NCBI RefSeq assembly: GCF_029581395.1
Contig: NZ_CP121113.1
Location: 124,001 to 188,000 of the forward strand
DNA: 64,000 bases
DNA from: Roseinatronobacter sp. S2
Lineage (GTDB): Bacteria > Pseudomonadota > Alphaproteobacteria > Rhodobacterales > Rhodobacteraceae
Reading direction: 5' to 3'
Shown: in pieces, positions 35,476 through 44,465 of the stretch
Numbering within the stretch: the first letter of the stretch is position 1
Layout: each line of letters opens with the position of its first letter
Notes under the pieces: generated by a model
Told to the model about the DNA's origin: nothing
Seen by the model: only the letters and a program-made list of their open reading frames with translations
Databases searched by the model: none
Program-made: the position numbers and the translations under genes

Positions 35476-36438
35476 TTATTCCCTGTTGTGAACCGGCAGC
35501 GACAGCAGCAAGGCCACAAGGTCTGCCTGCCGGTGCGTGCCTGTCTTGCCAAAAGCGTTGCGCAGATGAAAGGCAACCGTGGTGGGCGCCACATCCATTT
35601 CGCGGGCAATTTCGTCGGGGCGGCACCCGAAGGCCAGATACCGCGCCACGCGCGCTTCGGTCGGTGTCAGGCTGAACAGGGATTCCAATGTGCCTGCGGA
35701 CAGGGGCGCACGCGCTGCAGGATCGGTCAGGAAAACCACCACCATGGCGGGCGTGCCTATATCGGGGGCGGTGGGGCAGGCATGGACCTGTGCCATAAGC
35801 GATGGCGCATCATCCAGCAGCAGCGACACGCTGTCTTCGACCCCGGCACGCGCCCGCGCACCCATGCGGCGCACGGTATCGGCAAGGGCGTTGGTCACGG
35901 ATTGGCCAGCGGGGCCTTTCATCAGGCACTTGGCGGCGGGGTTTTCGGCAATCAGGGTGGCATCAGGTGTGAACACCAGAACCCCGAATGCCAGCGTGTT
36001 GAACAGATGCTGGCCAATTCCGGCTGTGCGCGCAATACCCGCGCGCGCCTGCGCACTTTGGCGCAATCGTGCCTCTATGGTGGAAAGCAGCAATTCATAA
36101 TCTATTGGCTTGGTCAGGTAGTCATCCGCACCCGCGCGCTTGCCGCGGATCACGGCATCCGTCATGGACAGGGCTGACAAAAAGACCAAAGGCACATGCG
36201 CAAGGCGGGGAAAATCGCGGCGGAAGCGTGCCAGAACGCCGTAGCCGTCCACCTCTGGCATCATGATGTCGCATAGCACAAGATCGGGCGCGCAATCATG
36301 CAGCCGCGCCAGCAATTCTGCCCCGTTGCGCGCCTCTACCACGCGGTAGCCTGCGCCCTGCAACTCGTCCGATATGTCGCGCAGCAATTGCGGCTCGTCC
36401 TCGCAACACAGGATCAAAGGTGCCTCAGTCGCTGGCAT
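35476..36438 (-). CDS. Response regulator: receiver, PAS-like middle and LuxR-type HTH
   Basis: 320 residues: receiver (about 6-125) with Asp57 (LVLCDIMMP) and Lys109 region (DDYLTKPIDY), a PAS-like middle (about 140-245), and a LuxR/FixJ-type HTH (about 255-312, LTPTEARVARYLAFGCRPDE). It overlaps the kinase gene by 14 bp. It is the output of a three-gene module with the kinase and a periplasmic sulfite-oxidase-fold protein. Target genes are not evident in the window. The PAS-like middle is unusual for a DNA-binding response regulator. Confidence 0.85.
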   Translation of the reverse strand: MPATEAPLILCCEDEPQLLRDISDELQGAGYRVVEARNGAELLARLHDCAPDLVLCDIMMPEVDGYGVLARFRRDFPRLAHVPLVFLSALSMTDAVIRGKRAGADDYLTKPIDYELLLSTIEARLRQSAQARAGIARTAGIGQHLFNTLAFGVLVFTPDATLIAENPAAKCLMKGPAGQSVTNALADTVRRMGARARAGVEDSVSLLLDDAPSLMAQVHACPTAPDIGTPAMVVVFLTDPAARAPLSAGTLESLFSLTPTEARVARYLAFGCRPDEIAREMDVAPTTVAFHLRNAFGKTGTHRQADLVALLLSLPVHNRE

Positions 36439-37801
36439 GGTCCCCCCCTTTTTTCATGGCTGGCAGCCAGAAGGTGAACACCGACCCTTTGCCTGCCCAT
36501 GTCTCGAAGCTGATGCGCCCGCCTTGCAGCTGCGCCAGTTCCTGCGCCAGCGCCAGACCAAGCCCTGTCCCCTGACCGGCGGCCCGCACCTCTTCGCAGG
36601 TCCCGCGGAAATACCGGTTGAACAGATACGTGCGGTCCTGCGCGGCAATACCCTGCCCCTGATCCGTCACCGCGCAGGCCACGTCCTGCCCTTGGGTGAA
36701 AACACGCAATTCTATGGGGCTGTCTGGGGGGCTGTATTTCAGCGCATTGGACAGCAGGTTATCAATGATATGCCCGACAAGATGGCGATCACCACGCGCC
36801 ACAAGCGGCCCGTCCGAACACGACAGGCGCAGTGTGCGGCGCGGATGGCGCGATTGCGCTTCCTCCATGATGGACTGAACGACATGATCCATCGCAAGGG
36901 GGGCAAAGCGCGCCTGCAACTGGTCATTATCCAGCTTGGCCAGCAGCAGGACCGTGTCGACCAGCCGCGTCAACCTGCCCACGGCATCGCCGACAATCTT
37001 GCGGCGTTCTTCTACGTCGCTGGCCGCAACATCATCCCCCATACGGGCAAGGCGATGCATGGAACTGTCGATCAAGCTAAGGGGGGTGCGCATCTGGTGC
37101 GATACGATGGCCGCGAAGTCACGATACATCGCGGACACATCGCGTTCCTGTTCCAGCAGGTTGGCTGCGCGCATATGTTCCAGCGCGGTCATATGCAGAC
37201 GGCGCTGGTTGCGCAGCAGCAACCACGAAATCGCCAGGGCCGCCAGAAACGCAAACGACACGGCAGCAATGATCAAGCGCTGTGTCGCACGATAGGCATC
37301 CAGCCGCGCGGCGGATTTGTCCCAGTCGCGGGTCATGACATCATTCGCAATGCGGTTGATCTGCGGATGCAAGTCCTGCCCAAGGTCAAACAGCGCGGCA
37401 TGCAAATCGGGGCTATGGCCCAGTTCCAGCGGGTCAAGCGACAGCAGCGCCCCTGACATGTCCTGCACCGCTGCCAGATGCCCGATGTCGTCCAGATAGC
37501 GCGCTTGCGGCCCGTCCATCAGCAGGTTCAGCCGCGACAGCGCCAGATCGAAACGCTGTGATATCTGCGTATCATCGCGGTCGGGCTGGGCTACGGCCAG
37601 TGTCAGGGACAACACCTCCATCTGGGTCTGAGTGACGACCCAAAGCATGTTCTGGGTTGCCGCAATGCGCATGTCGCGTTCCAACGCAGAGGATTTGGCC
37701 AGCACGAACACCAAAGACCCAAGGAAAACCACCAACACCGGCAGGAACGGTGCATATAGCGCCCATGGGTTATGTGTGTTGACCGCGCCCTGATCCGTCA
37801 T
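36425..37801 (-). CDS. Membrane sensor histidine kinase
   Basis: 458 residues: helix one about 14-36, periplasmic helical sensor about 37-175, helix two about 176-197, HisKA with His235 (AAIVSHQMRTPLSL), and HATPase with NLLSNALKYS, DQGQGI and GTGLGLALAQE. The start at 37801 overlaps the upstream gene stop as ATGA, so it is translationally coupled to the periplasmic protein. The periplasmic sensor has no recognised ligand motif; the coupled partner may deliver the signal. Confidence 0.87.
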   Translation of the reverse strand: MTDQGAVNTHNPWALYAPFLPVLVVFLGSLVFVLAKSSALERDMRIAATQNMLWVVTQTQMEVLSLTLAVAQPDRDDTQISQRFDLALSRLNLLMDGPQARYLDDIGHLAAVQDMSGALLSLDPLELGHSPDLHAALFDLGQDLHPQINRIANDVMTRDWDKSAARLDAYRATQRLIIAAVSFAFLAALAISWLLLRNQRRLHMTALEHMRAANLLEQERDVSAMYRDFAAIVSHQMRTPLSLIDSSMHRLARMGDDVAASDVEERRKIVGDAVGRLTRLVDTVLLLAKLDNDQLQARFAPLAMDHVVQSIMEEAQSRHPRRTLRLSCSDGPLVARGDRHLVGHIIDNLLSNALKYSPPDSPIELRVFTQGQDVACAVTDQGQGIAAQDRTYLFNRYFRGTCEEVRAAGQGTGLGLALAQELAQLQGGRISFETWAGKGSVFTFWLPAMKKGGDHASD

Positions 37802-38271
37802 TGCACATGCAGCGACACAAGTTGCCACACCCAGCGCGTATCAAACCGGATATCCTGCAATTCACGGTGGTCATCGCGGGGGTAGACGATCCACACCGGC
37901 CCCTTGTCGCGCGGGTTCAGCGGCATGCCGTCCATCGACAATGCGCCCATGACATCAAAATCCACGAAATCGGAAACCGGAATTTCCATGCGGTAATCAT
38001 TCAATGCATGGGCGATAACCGTGTCCCCCTGCGCCTGAACCTCGTCCAGCAAATCACGCATCAGGAACCCTTCGAAAACAGGGGTGCCATCTGTCACCGT
38101 GGTCGATGTCGTCAGTTGATGCTGGGGCAGGTCACGCAGCTCTTCCAATGTTAACGCCACAGACGATTCCTCGACCATGCCTGTTATCGTCAGCACCGGC
38201 ATATCTGCAAATGCGGGCCAAGCCGCCAGCAGGGCCGCAGCGCATGCCCATATTCGCGGCGCCTGTTTCAT
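37798..38271 (-). CDS. Small periplasmic protein with sulfite-oxidase/YedY-type fold, probably cofactor-free
   Basis: 157 residues. The signal peptide (about 1-22, ending AFA) leaves a mature domain of about 135. The pattern MPVLTITGMVEESSVALTLE, later TPVFEGFLMRDLLDEV and GPVWIVYPRD resembles the oxidoreductase molybdopterin-binding domain. It is much shorter than YedY (over 300), and the mature part has no cysteine that could bind molybdenum. It is therefore likely a binding or sensor subunit rather than an enzyme. It is translationally coupled to a sensor kinase. Fold is a pattern-based call; function is unknown. Confidence 0.65.
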   Translation of the reverse strand: MKQAPRIWACAAALLAAWPAFADMPVLTITGMVEESSVALTLEELRDLPQHQLTTSTTVTDGTPVFEGFLMRDLLDEVQAQGDTVIAHALNDYRMEIPVSDFVDFDVMGALSMDGMPLNPRDKGPVWIVYPRDDHRELQDIRFDTRWVWQLVSLHVQ

Positions 38272-38353
38272 TCGTCACCTCCCTGTATTGCACCTGAAAC
38301 AAAACCCAAGTGGTGCAAGGCAAGCAGATTTATTCGCAAAAGTATAGCGCGAC

Positions 38354-38377
38354 CGCCCCCTTCGTTCAGAGGGGGCG
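38354..38377 (-). terminator. Terminator after the OmpA-family gene
   Basis: An 8-bp stem, CGCCCCCT with AGGGGGCG and an 8-base loop, lies 42 bp after the stop of the OmpA-family gene. TATACTTTTG follows on the minus strand. Confidence 0.55.
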
Positions 38378-38418
38378 ATGCATATCTGGCGTTGGTGCTG
38401 CAATACGGCACAGCGCGC

Positions 38419-39468
38419 CTATTCGATGATTTCAACCAGTTCCACACGCCGGTTCTGGGCACGACCGGATTCCGTGCGGTTGGTGGTAACAGGCGACATC
38501 GGGCCTGCACCGGCGGCCCGCAGGCGGCCCGCGTCAATACCACCACGCCCGCCAAGCCACGCAACCACCGCGCCCGCGCGGTCCACCGACAGCCGCAGGT
38601 TATAGTCGAAACTGCCCACACCGTCGGTGTGGCCCACAACAAGCAGCTTCAGTTCAGGGCGGGTGCGCATCAGATCCGCCACCGTGTCCAGCGCTTGCGC
38701 CGATTCCGGCAGGATTTCTGCACGGTCGAATTCAAACAAAATGGCATTCACGATAACCCGCCCATCCTGCAACAGACCGGTTTCCAGTTCGGCCGCATCT
38801 TGCTGAACAAGCTCCACCGGGGGGTCTTCCTCGGGTTGTGGTTCGGGTTCGGGGGCGGCTTCGGGTTCGGGGGCAAACAGGTCCAGCAGTTCCATTTCTT
38901 CCAGCTCGACCGCATTGATCATCATGCGGCGGGCGTCCTGGCGGCTGAAAAACGACACCGCAAGCACTGTGCGCTCATCCGGGCTGCGCGCCAGAATATA
39001 GGCGTTGCTGTCGCTTGCCGTACTGGGGGTGCGCGACAGGAACCCGCTTTCATGTGAAATGAAGCTGAACCCGTCACGGTTGCTAAGGTCTTCGCCAATG
39101 CCGGTGAAAATGATGTCGAAACCGTTACTTTCAAAATGCTGAAGGTAGCTTCGGTACAGGCGCAGCAAGGACAGTTCAAGATCACCAAGCGCATATTCAA
39201 TCTGCCGGTAAGCGCCTTCAACAGGCAGGGTTTCTTCAAACCCGCTGCGCCTGTCGCCCGCAGATGCGGGAAGTTCGATTTCCACGAAATCCGTGAATTC
39301 ATCACGCGTGATATAGCCATCAGCGGGCAACGGAACCATTGGATGGGGCGCGGCACCTTCAATCGCTGTGCGGGCCTGCGCGGCGTTTGACAGTTCCCCA
39401 AACGGGCCCTCAAACGGCATCATCGCCAGACCACACGCGATGGTTGCCGCTAGAATATTGTGTCGCAT
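38419..39468 (-). CDS. OmpA-family outer-membrane/peptidoglycan-associated protein
   Basis: 349 residues. A signal peptide (about 1-32) precedes a DUF4892-like N-terminal domain (about 45-205). An acidic Pro/Glu linker (PEPEAAPEPEPQPEEDPP, about 210-230) leads to the C-terminal OmpA domain (about 240-349). The latter has VVGHTDGVGSFDYNLRLSVD and a final NRRVELVEI that should bind diaminopimelate. It ties the outer envelope to peptidoglycan. Start: ATG at 39468 with AAGGGA upstream. It is monocistronic. Confidence 0.85.
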   Translation of the reverse strand: MRHNILAATIACGLAMMPFEGPFGELSNAAQARTAIEGAAPHPMVPLPADGYITRDEFTDFVEIELPASAGDRRSGFEETLPVEGAYRQIEYALGDLELSLLRLYRSYLQHFESNGFDIIFTGIGEDLSNRDGFSFISHESGFLSRTPSTASDSNAYILARSPDERTVLAVSFFSRQDARRMMINAVELEEMELLDLFAPEPEAAPEPEPQPEEDPPVELVQQDAAELETGLLQDGRVIVNAILFEFDRAEILPESAQALDTVADLMRTRPELKLLVVGHTDGVGSFDYNLRLSVDRAGAVVAWLGGRGGIDAGRLRAAGAGPMSPVTTNRTESGRAQNRRVELVEIIE

Positions 39469-39706
39469 CCGGAATATCCCTTTTTCTGATCCGCTGACCC
39501 GCGACACAATATGAAGCTGCGGCAGGACACGCCCCCTTCAAACGAACAGGGTCGCCCCCGCCAGACGATAGGAGAAAACCACGCCATAGCAGCCCACGGC
39601 CCCCGTGAATGATGATAATTGCAGCAACTTGCCCTTGATCATGTGCACATGGACGCCATAACCAAACTGTGTTTTGTGTAAACCTGCCTTTCCTTGGCAA
39701 GCGATC

Positions 39707-39723
39707 AAGTTAACTTGTATACA
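39707..39723. promoter_or_regulatory. Adjoining palindromes upstream of the first RND operon
   Basis: AAGTTAACTT (39707-39716) is a perfect 10-bp palindrome and is followed by TGTATACA (39716-39723), a perfect 8-bp palindrome, 29-45 bp before the GTG start of the adaptor gene. Position and symmetry suit a TetR- or MarR-type repressor site, but no such regulator gene is adjacent. The rest of the 283-bp divergent gap shows no gene. Confidence 0.45.
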
Positions 39724-39751
39724 TACGCATCAGCACAAACGGGGTGAATCA

Positions 39752-40978
39752 GTGAAGAAATGGGTCACTGGGGCAGCGATTTGCCTTCTACTGACAGGTT
39801 TCGGCCTGGTGGGCTGGGCTGTGTTCCTGCCGTCATCACATGGGATTCTGGACCGTATCGGCGTGCTGGGCCCCATGCGCGCCACAGGTTTGCCGATCCC
39901 CGATGCGAATGGGGGCGCAAATGCAGGCGGCCCGCAGTTTCAGGGCGGCGGCGCCATACGGGTGATCGCCCAGGAAGTGACCACCGCAAATGCGGGGGGA
40001 CGGCTGGTTGCAATCGGCACCGCGCAGGCGCTGCGAAGCGTTACACTGACATCAGAGGTGTCGGGAACGCTTGAAGATGTCATGGTGTCGTCGGGCGAAT
40101 GGGTGGACGAAGGCACGCTGATTGCGCAACTCAATTCAGACGTTCAGCAACTTGCCCTCGCGCGCGCGGAACTGGGATTGCGCGACACCGAAGTGCGCGC
40201 CGCGCGCGTGGCCCAGTTGCGCGACAGCGGGTCGGCCACGCAGGTGCAGATTGACGACGCCGAACTGGCCCAAAGCCGCGCCCAGCTTGATCTGCGCGAT
40301 GCCCAACTGGAACTAAGCCGCCGCCAGATTGCCGCGCCCGTGTCCGGCTGGATCGGGCTGATCACGCTGGAGCCGGGCAATCAGGTAACGCCCAACACGG
40401 AACTGGTCCGGCTGGATGACCGCAGCCAGCTTTTGGTTAATTTTGACGTGCCCGAACGTTTTGTCGGACTGGTGAATGTGGGCGACACCCTTGACGCCAG
40501 CCCGCTGTCGCGCCCGAATGAAGTGCTGGCTGGCCGTGTGCGGGCCATTGATGCGCGCGTGGATCAGGGCAACCGGACACTGCGCATTCAGGGCGAAATT
40601 GACAACGACGGCGACCGCCTGCGCCCCGGTATGGCGTTCAGAATCACAATGCCCCTGCCCGGCGAATATCACCCTGTTGTCGACCCGCTTGCCATTCAGT
40701 GGGACAGGGGCGGTGCGTTTGTCTGGGCGCTGGACAGTGAAAACCGTGCAAGCCGCGCCGGAATTGAAATCATCCAGCGCCGTGACGATGCCGTTTTGGT
40801 GCGCGCCGACCTGAGTGCCGGCGACAGCGTGGTGCTGGAAGGCGTGCAGAACCTGCGCCCCGGCGCAGAAGTCGACATTGCCGAAATGCGCGCGGCACCC
40901 GCCACACCATCCGATGCAGACATCGCGCATCACCCCCTGCCAGACGCCGAACAGCCAGAGACTCCTCCCGATATCTAG
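39752..40978 (+). CDS. RND efflux periplasmic adaptor (HlyD/AcrA family)
   Basis: 408 residues beginning at GTG 39752 (GGGGTGAATCA upstream). An N-terminal signal-anchor helix (VKKWVTGAAICLLLTGFGLV) leads to a lipoyl-like domain (about 95-130, 180-215), a short helical hairpin (about 130-180, ELGLRDTEVRAARVAQLRDS), a beta-barrel (about 220-300) and a membrane-proximal domain. It is not a lipoprotein. It links the RND pump 13 bp downstream to an outer-membrane channel, no gene for which is present here. Substrate unknown. Confidence 0.87.
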   Translation: MKKWVTGAAICLLLTGFGLVGWAVFLPSSHGILDRIGVLGPMRATGLPIPDANGGANAGGPQFQGGGAIRVIAQEVTTANAGGRLVAIGTAQALRSVTLTSEVSGTLEDVMVSSGEWVDEGTLIAQLNSDVQQLALARAELGLRDTEVRAARVAQLRDSGSATQVQIDDAELAQSRAQLDLRDAQLELSRRQIAAPVSGWIGLITLEPGNQVTPNTELVRLDDRSQLLVNFDVPERFVGLVNVGDTLDASPLSRPNEVLAGRVRAIDARVDQGNRTLRIQGEIDNDGDRLRPGMAFRITMPLPGEYHPVVDPLAIQWDRGGAFVWALDSENRASRAGIEIIQRRDDAVLVRADLSAGDSVVLEGVQNLRPGAEVDIAEMRAAPATPSDADIAHHPLPDAEQPETPPDI

Positions 40979-40991
40979 CAAGAGTGATTGA

Positions 40992-43900
40992 ATGGACCGC
41001 ATCCAGCCAAATAGTCAGATGCCCACCCCCAACGACGATGCCGAAATGCGCAAGGTTGCGCAATCCGGCATTGCGCTGTTTGTCAGGCGGCCCATTCTGG
41101 CCTTCGTGTTCAGCGCGCTGATTGTCATTGCAGGGCTGGCCGGTCTGTTCGCGGTGGAAGTGCGCGAATTGCCCAATGTGGACCGCCCAGTGGTGACGGT
41201 CACAACCCAGTTCAACGGGGCAGGGCCGGAAACCATTGACCGCGAAATCACCAGCCGTATTGAGGGGGGTGTCGGGCGCGTGGCGGGGGTGCAGAACATC
41301 TCCTCAACCTCGCGCTTCGGGCGGTCGCAGGTGGTGGCGGAATTCAGCGATTCCACCGATATTGACGTGGCCGCAACCGATATTCGCGATGCCATCGGGC
41401 GCATTCGCAACGCCCTGCCCGATGGCGTGGCCGAGCCGCGCATCATCAAGGCCGATTCCGATTCAGACGCCGTGATGCGCATCAGCGTCACATCGCGCAC
41501 ACGCTCGGTTCAGGACCTGACGCGACTGGTCGAAGATCTGGTCGAGGATCGTCTGATTTCCGCCCCCGGTGTCGCGGATTTGCAGGTGTTTGGGGCGCGT
41601 GATGCCATTTTCCGCGTCGATATCGACATGCTGGAACTGGCCGCGCGGGGCCTGAACCTTGCCGATATTCGCACGGCCCTGCGCAATGTGTCCTTTGACG
41701 TGCCTGCGGGGTCATTGTCGAATGAACGCCAAAGCATTCAGGTCCGCACCACCGCCACTGTGCAGACACCTGAAGCGTTTGAAGCGCTGGTGCTGCGTAA
41801 TGATGTGCGGCTGGGGCAGGTTGCATCGGTCACACTTGGGCCTGCGCCGGGTGAAACCATCCTGCGCGCCAATGGCGAAACCGGCATTGGCATGGGCATT
41901 ATCCGTCAGGCCCAAAGCAACACGCTGGATATTTCGCGCAATGTCACGGCGATTGTCGAGGAATTGCAGACCATCCTGCCCGATGATGTGCGTATTTTCG
42001 TCACCTCGGATGAAGCCACATTCGTTGGCGGTGCGATTACCGAAGTGGTCAAGACCTTGACCATAGCCCTGCTGATTGTTGTGGCCACGATTTATGTGTT
42101 CCTGCGCGATGCGCGCGCGACACTGATACCGGCGGTCACCCTGCCGATTGCGTTGGTGGGCACCGTGGCAGCAGTTTATCTTGTCGGGTTTTCCATCAAC
42201 ATTCTGACCCTTCTGGCACTGGTTCTGGCCACCGGAATGGTGGTGGATGATGCCATTGTGGTGCTGGAAAACATTGTGCGCAGACGGGCGCAGGGCATGG
42301 GCGCGCGCGCCGCCGCCGTGCTGGGCACACGGCAGGTTTTCTTTGCCGTGGTGACCACAACAGCCACCCTTGCGGCGGTGTTTATCCCGCTGTCGTTCCT
42401 GCCCGGTCAGGCGGGCGGGTTGTTTCGTGAATTCGGCTTCACGCTGGCAATGGCGGTTTTGCTGTCATCTGTTGTTGCGCTGACATTATGTCCGGTGCTG
42501 GCCAGCCGTTTGCTGCGATCTGCCGACACGCCCACAGCCCCCGGCCCCGTTGCCAGATTTGGCGACTGGCTGGCGCGGCGCTATCATGGCCTTCTGGAAC
42601 GCGCGCTGGCCATGCCTGCGGTTGTGATATGCGCAGCGCTTGTGTTCGCCGCATCGGGGTGGTTTGCCGCGCAGTCCATTCCGCAAGAACTGACCCCGCC
42701 CGAAGACCGTGGTGCCGCCCTGCTAAGTGTGTCGGCCCCGCAAGGCGTATCGATTGAGTATACCGACAGCAAAGTCCGCGAGATTGAAGCCACAATCGCG
42801 CCGCTGCGCGAATCGGGTGAAGTGACGAACCTGTTTTCCATCGTGGGCCTTGGCGGCGGCGACAACCGCGCCTTCATGGTCATGACACTGGCCGACTGGG
42901 ACCAGCGCGAGCGTAGCCAACAGGAAATCGTGGCCCAGATCAATGCGGGCCTGCGCGACATCATCGGGGTGCGGGCCTTCGCAATCCAGCCCAATTCGCT
43001 GCGCATACGCGGCGCGGGGCAGGGCCTGCGCTTTGCCATACTTGGCAGCAATTACGACGATCTGGCCGACAATGCCCAAACACTTGTCGACCGCATGAAT
43101 GAAGACCCGCGCTTCGGTCAGGTGCGGCTGGATTTTGAAACCACACAACCGCAACTGTCCATCGAGGTGGACCGCGAACGCGCATCGGATCTGGGCATCA
43201 ATCTGGATGGTCTGGCCGAAGCGCTGCAAGCCATGCTGGACGGCAGCACCCTGGGCAGTGTGTTCATTGACGACCGCAGTTTTGACATCCAAATGCTGTC
43301 CACCCGCACCCCTGTGCGCGACCCCGGCGATCTGGAACAAAGCTTCGTTCGGTCTGATTCCGGCCAGATCCTGCCAATTTCAACCTTCATCACCCTGCAA
43401 GAACGCGCCACCGCCCCGCAACTGACCCGCGAAAGCCAGCAACGTGCCGTGCAGGTCACAGCCAGCCTTGCGCCCGGTTTTCCACTGGGCGCGGCACTGG
43501 CCGAAGCAGACCGCCTTGCGGCCGAAATTCTGCCGCCCAACGAACGGCTTTTGCCCCTGTCCGAAGCGGCAACACTGGATGAAACATCATCTGGGCTGTT
43601 TCTGGTGTTCGGCTTTGCAATCCTGATCGTATTTCTTGTTCTGGCCGCACAATTCGAAAGTTTCGTGTCTGCCGTGGTGGTCATGGTCACAGTGCCGCTG
43701 GGGCTGGCTTGCGCGGCTTTTGCGTTGTTGTTTACCGGTGTCAGTCTGAATATCTATTCGCAGATCGGGCTGGTATTGCTGGTGGGCATCATGGCCAAGA
43801 ACGGCATTCTGATTGTCGAATTCGCCAACCAGTTGCGCGATGAAGGGGCAGATGTGCATGACGCGATTTTGCGCGCGTCCACCATCCGGCTACGGCCCGT

Positions 43901-44147
43901 GATGATGACCATGACATCCACAGTGCTGGGGGGCGTGCCGCTGGTGCTGTCCACCGGCCCGGGCGCCGAGGCCCGAGAGGCCCTTGGCTGGGTCGTAGTT
44001 GGCGGGTTGGGGCTGGCCACGCTGGCCACGCTGTTCCTGACGCCGGTGGCCTATCTGTTGCTGGCGCGGTTCAGCAGCCCGCGCGCCGAAGGCCAGATGC
44101 ATCTGGAACGCGAACTGGCCAAAGCATCGGGCACCAAGGCGGTTTAA
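40992..44147 (+). CDS. RND multidrug efflux permease (HAE1/AcrB-like)
   Basis: 1051 residues with the RND pattern: helix 1 at about 30-50, periplasmic loop with AGPETIDREI, a helix block 335-520, and a second loop and helix block 555-1035. The proton-relay Asp pair is in TGMVVDDAIVVLENI and the matching second-half segment is GIMAKNGILIVEFANQLRDE. It exports hydrophobic toxic compounds using the proton gradient. It forms an operon with the adaptor. The C-terminal tail is short and soluble. Confidence 0.93.
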   Translation: MDRIQPNSQMPTPNDDAEMRKVAQSGIALFVRRPILAFVFSALIVIAGLAGLFAVEVRELPNVDRPVVTVTTQFNGAGPETIDREITSRIEGGVGRVAGVQNISSTSRFGRSQVVAEFSDSTDIDVAATDIRDAIGRIRNALPDGVAEPRIIKADSDSDAVMRISVTSRTRSVQDLTRLVEDLVEDRLISAPGVADLQVFGARDAIFRVDIDMLELAARGLNLADIRTALRNVSFDVPAGSLSNERQSIQVRTTATVQTPEAFEALVLRNDVRLGQVASVTLGPAPGETILRANGETGIGMGIIRQAQSNTLDISRNVTAIVEELQTILPDDVRIFVTSDEATFVGGAITEVVKTLTIALLIVVATIYVFLRDARATLIPAVTLPIALVGTVAAVYLVGFSINILTLLALVLATGMVVDDAIVVLENIVRRRAQGMGARAAAVLGTRQVFFAVVTTTATLAAVFIPLSFLPGQAGGLFREFGFTLAMAVLLSSVVALTLCPVLASRLLRSADTPTAPGPVARFGDWLARRYHGLLERALAMPAVVICAALVFAASGWFAAQSIPQELTPPEDRGAALLSVSAPQGVSIEYTDSKVREIEATIAPLRESGEVTNLFSIVGLGGGDNRAFMVMTLADWDQRERSQQEIVAQINAGLRDIIGVRAFAIQPNSLRIRGAGQGLRFAILGSNYDDLADNAQTLVDRMNEDPRFGQVRLDFETTQPQLSIEVDRERASDLGINLDGLAEALQAMLDGSTLGSVFIDDRSFDIQMLSTRTPVRDPGDLEQSFVRSDSGQILPISTFITLQERATAPQLTRESQQRAVQVTASLAPGFPLGAALAEADRLAAEILPPNERLLPLSEAATLDETSSGLFLVFGFAILIVFLVLAAQFESFVSAVVVMVTVPLGLACAAFALLFTGVSLNIYSQIGLVLLVGIMAKNGILIVEFANQLRDEGADVHDAILRASTIRLRPVMMTMTSTVLGGVPLVLSTGPGAEAREALGWVVVGGLGLATLATLFLTPVAYLLLARFSSPRAEGQMHLERELAKASGTKAV

Positions 44148-44207
44148 GCGCCCCTTGTCTATGGCACGGGGTTTAAGGATGCTTAATGCGGTTAGGGCGG
44201 CAGTTTT

Positions 44208-44400
44208 GGCCTGAAGGGGACGCCCAAAGGCGCAGAAGCAAGGCCACAGGCCGCCGCGCCATCGGCGGGCCGTCCCACGGCCTGCCGATAACCTGAGGGC
44301 AGTTCAAGCCTTCGATGTCAGGAGTATTCAGCCTGCATAAACTGCATTCATATAGCGTCGGATCGGCAGACCCCGGCCCACCGCTGGCGCGGGCTTTTCC
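44208..44400 (-). repeat. Intergenic nested-inverted-repeat element, copy B
   Basis: Second copy, on the minus strand, with edges GGCCTGAAGGGGACG at 44208 and GGCGCGGGCTTT at the other end. On the minus strand it opens AAGCCCGCGCCAGCGGTGGG and ends GCCGATGGCGCGG, CCCCTTCAGGCC. The outer arms have two mismatches in this copy. It fills the gap between the convergent RND and purD genes; a 76-codon open frame through it is not regarded as a gene. Confidence 0.8.
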
Positions 44401-44465
44401 CAAGCGCCAAAGTCCACAAAAACACCCGGCCCTGAACCGCCGCCTGACACGAAAGCGCTAAAGCG

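Noticed and set aside
34330..36177. 615-codon plus-strand frame across phoU spacer, membrane protein and response regulator
   Set aside because: It runs antisense through three supported genes and their gaps, and has His/Arg/Gln-rich composition with no signature.
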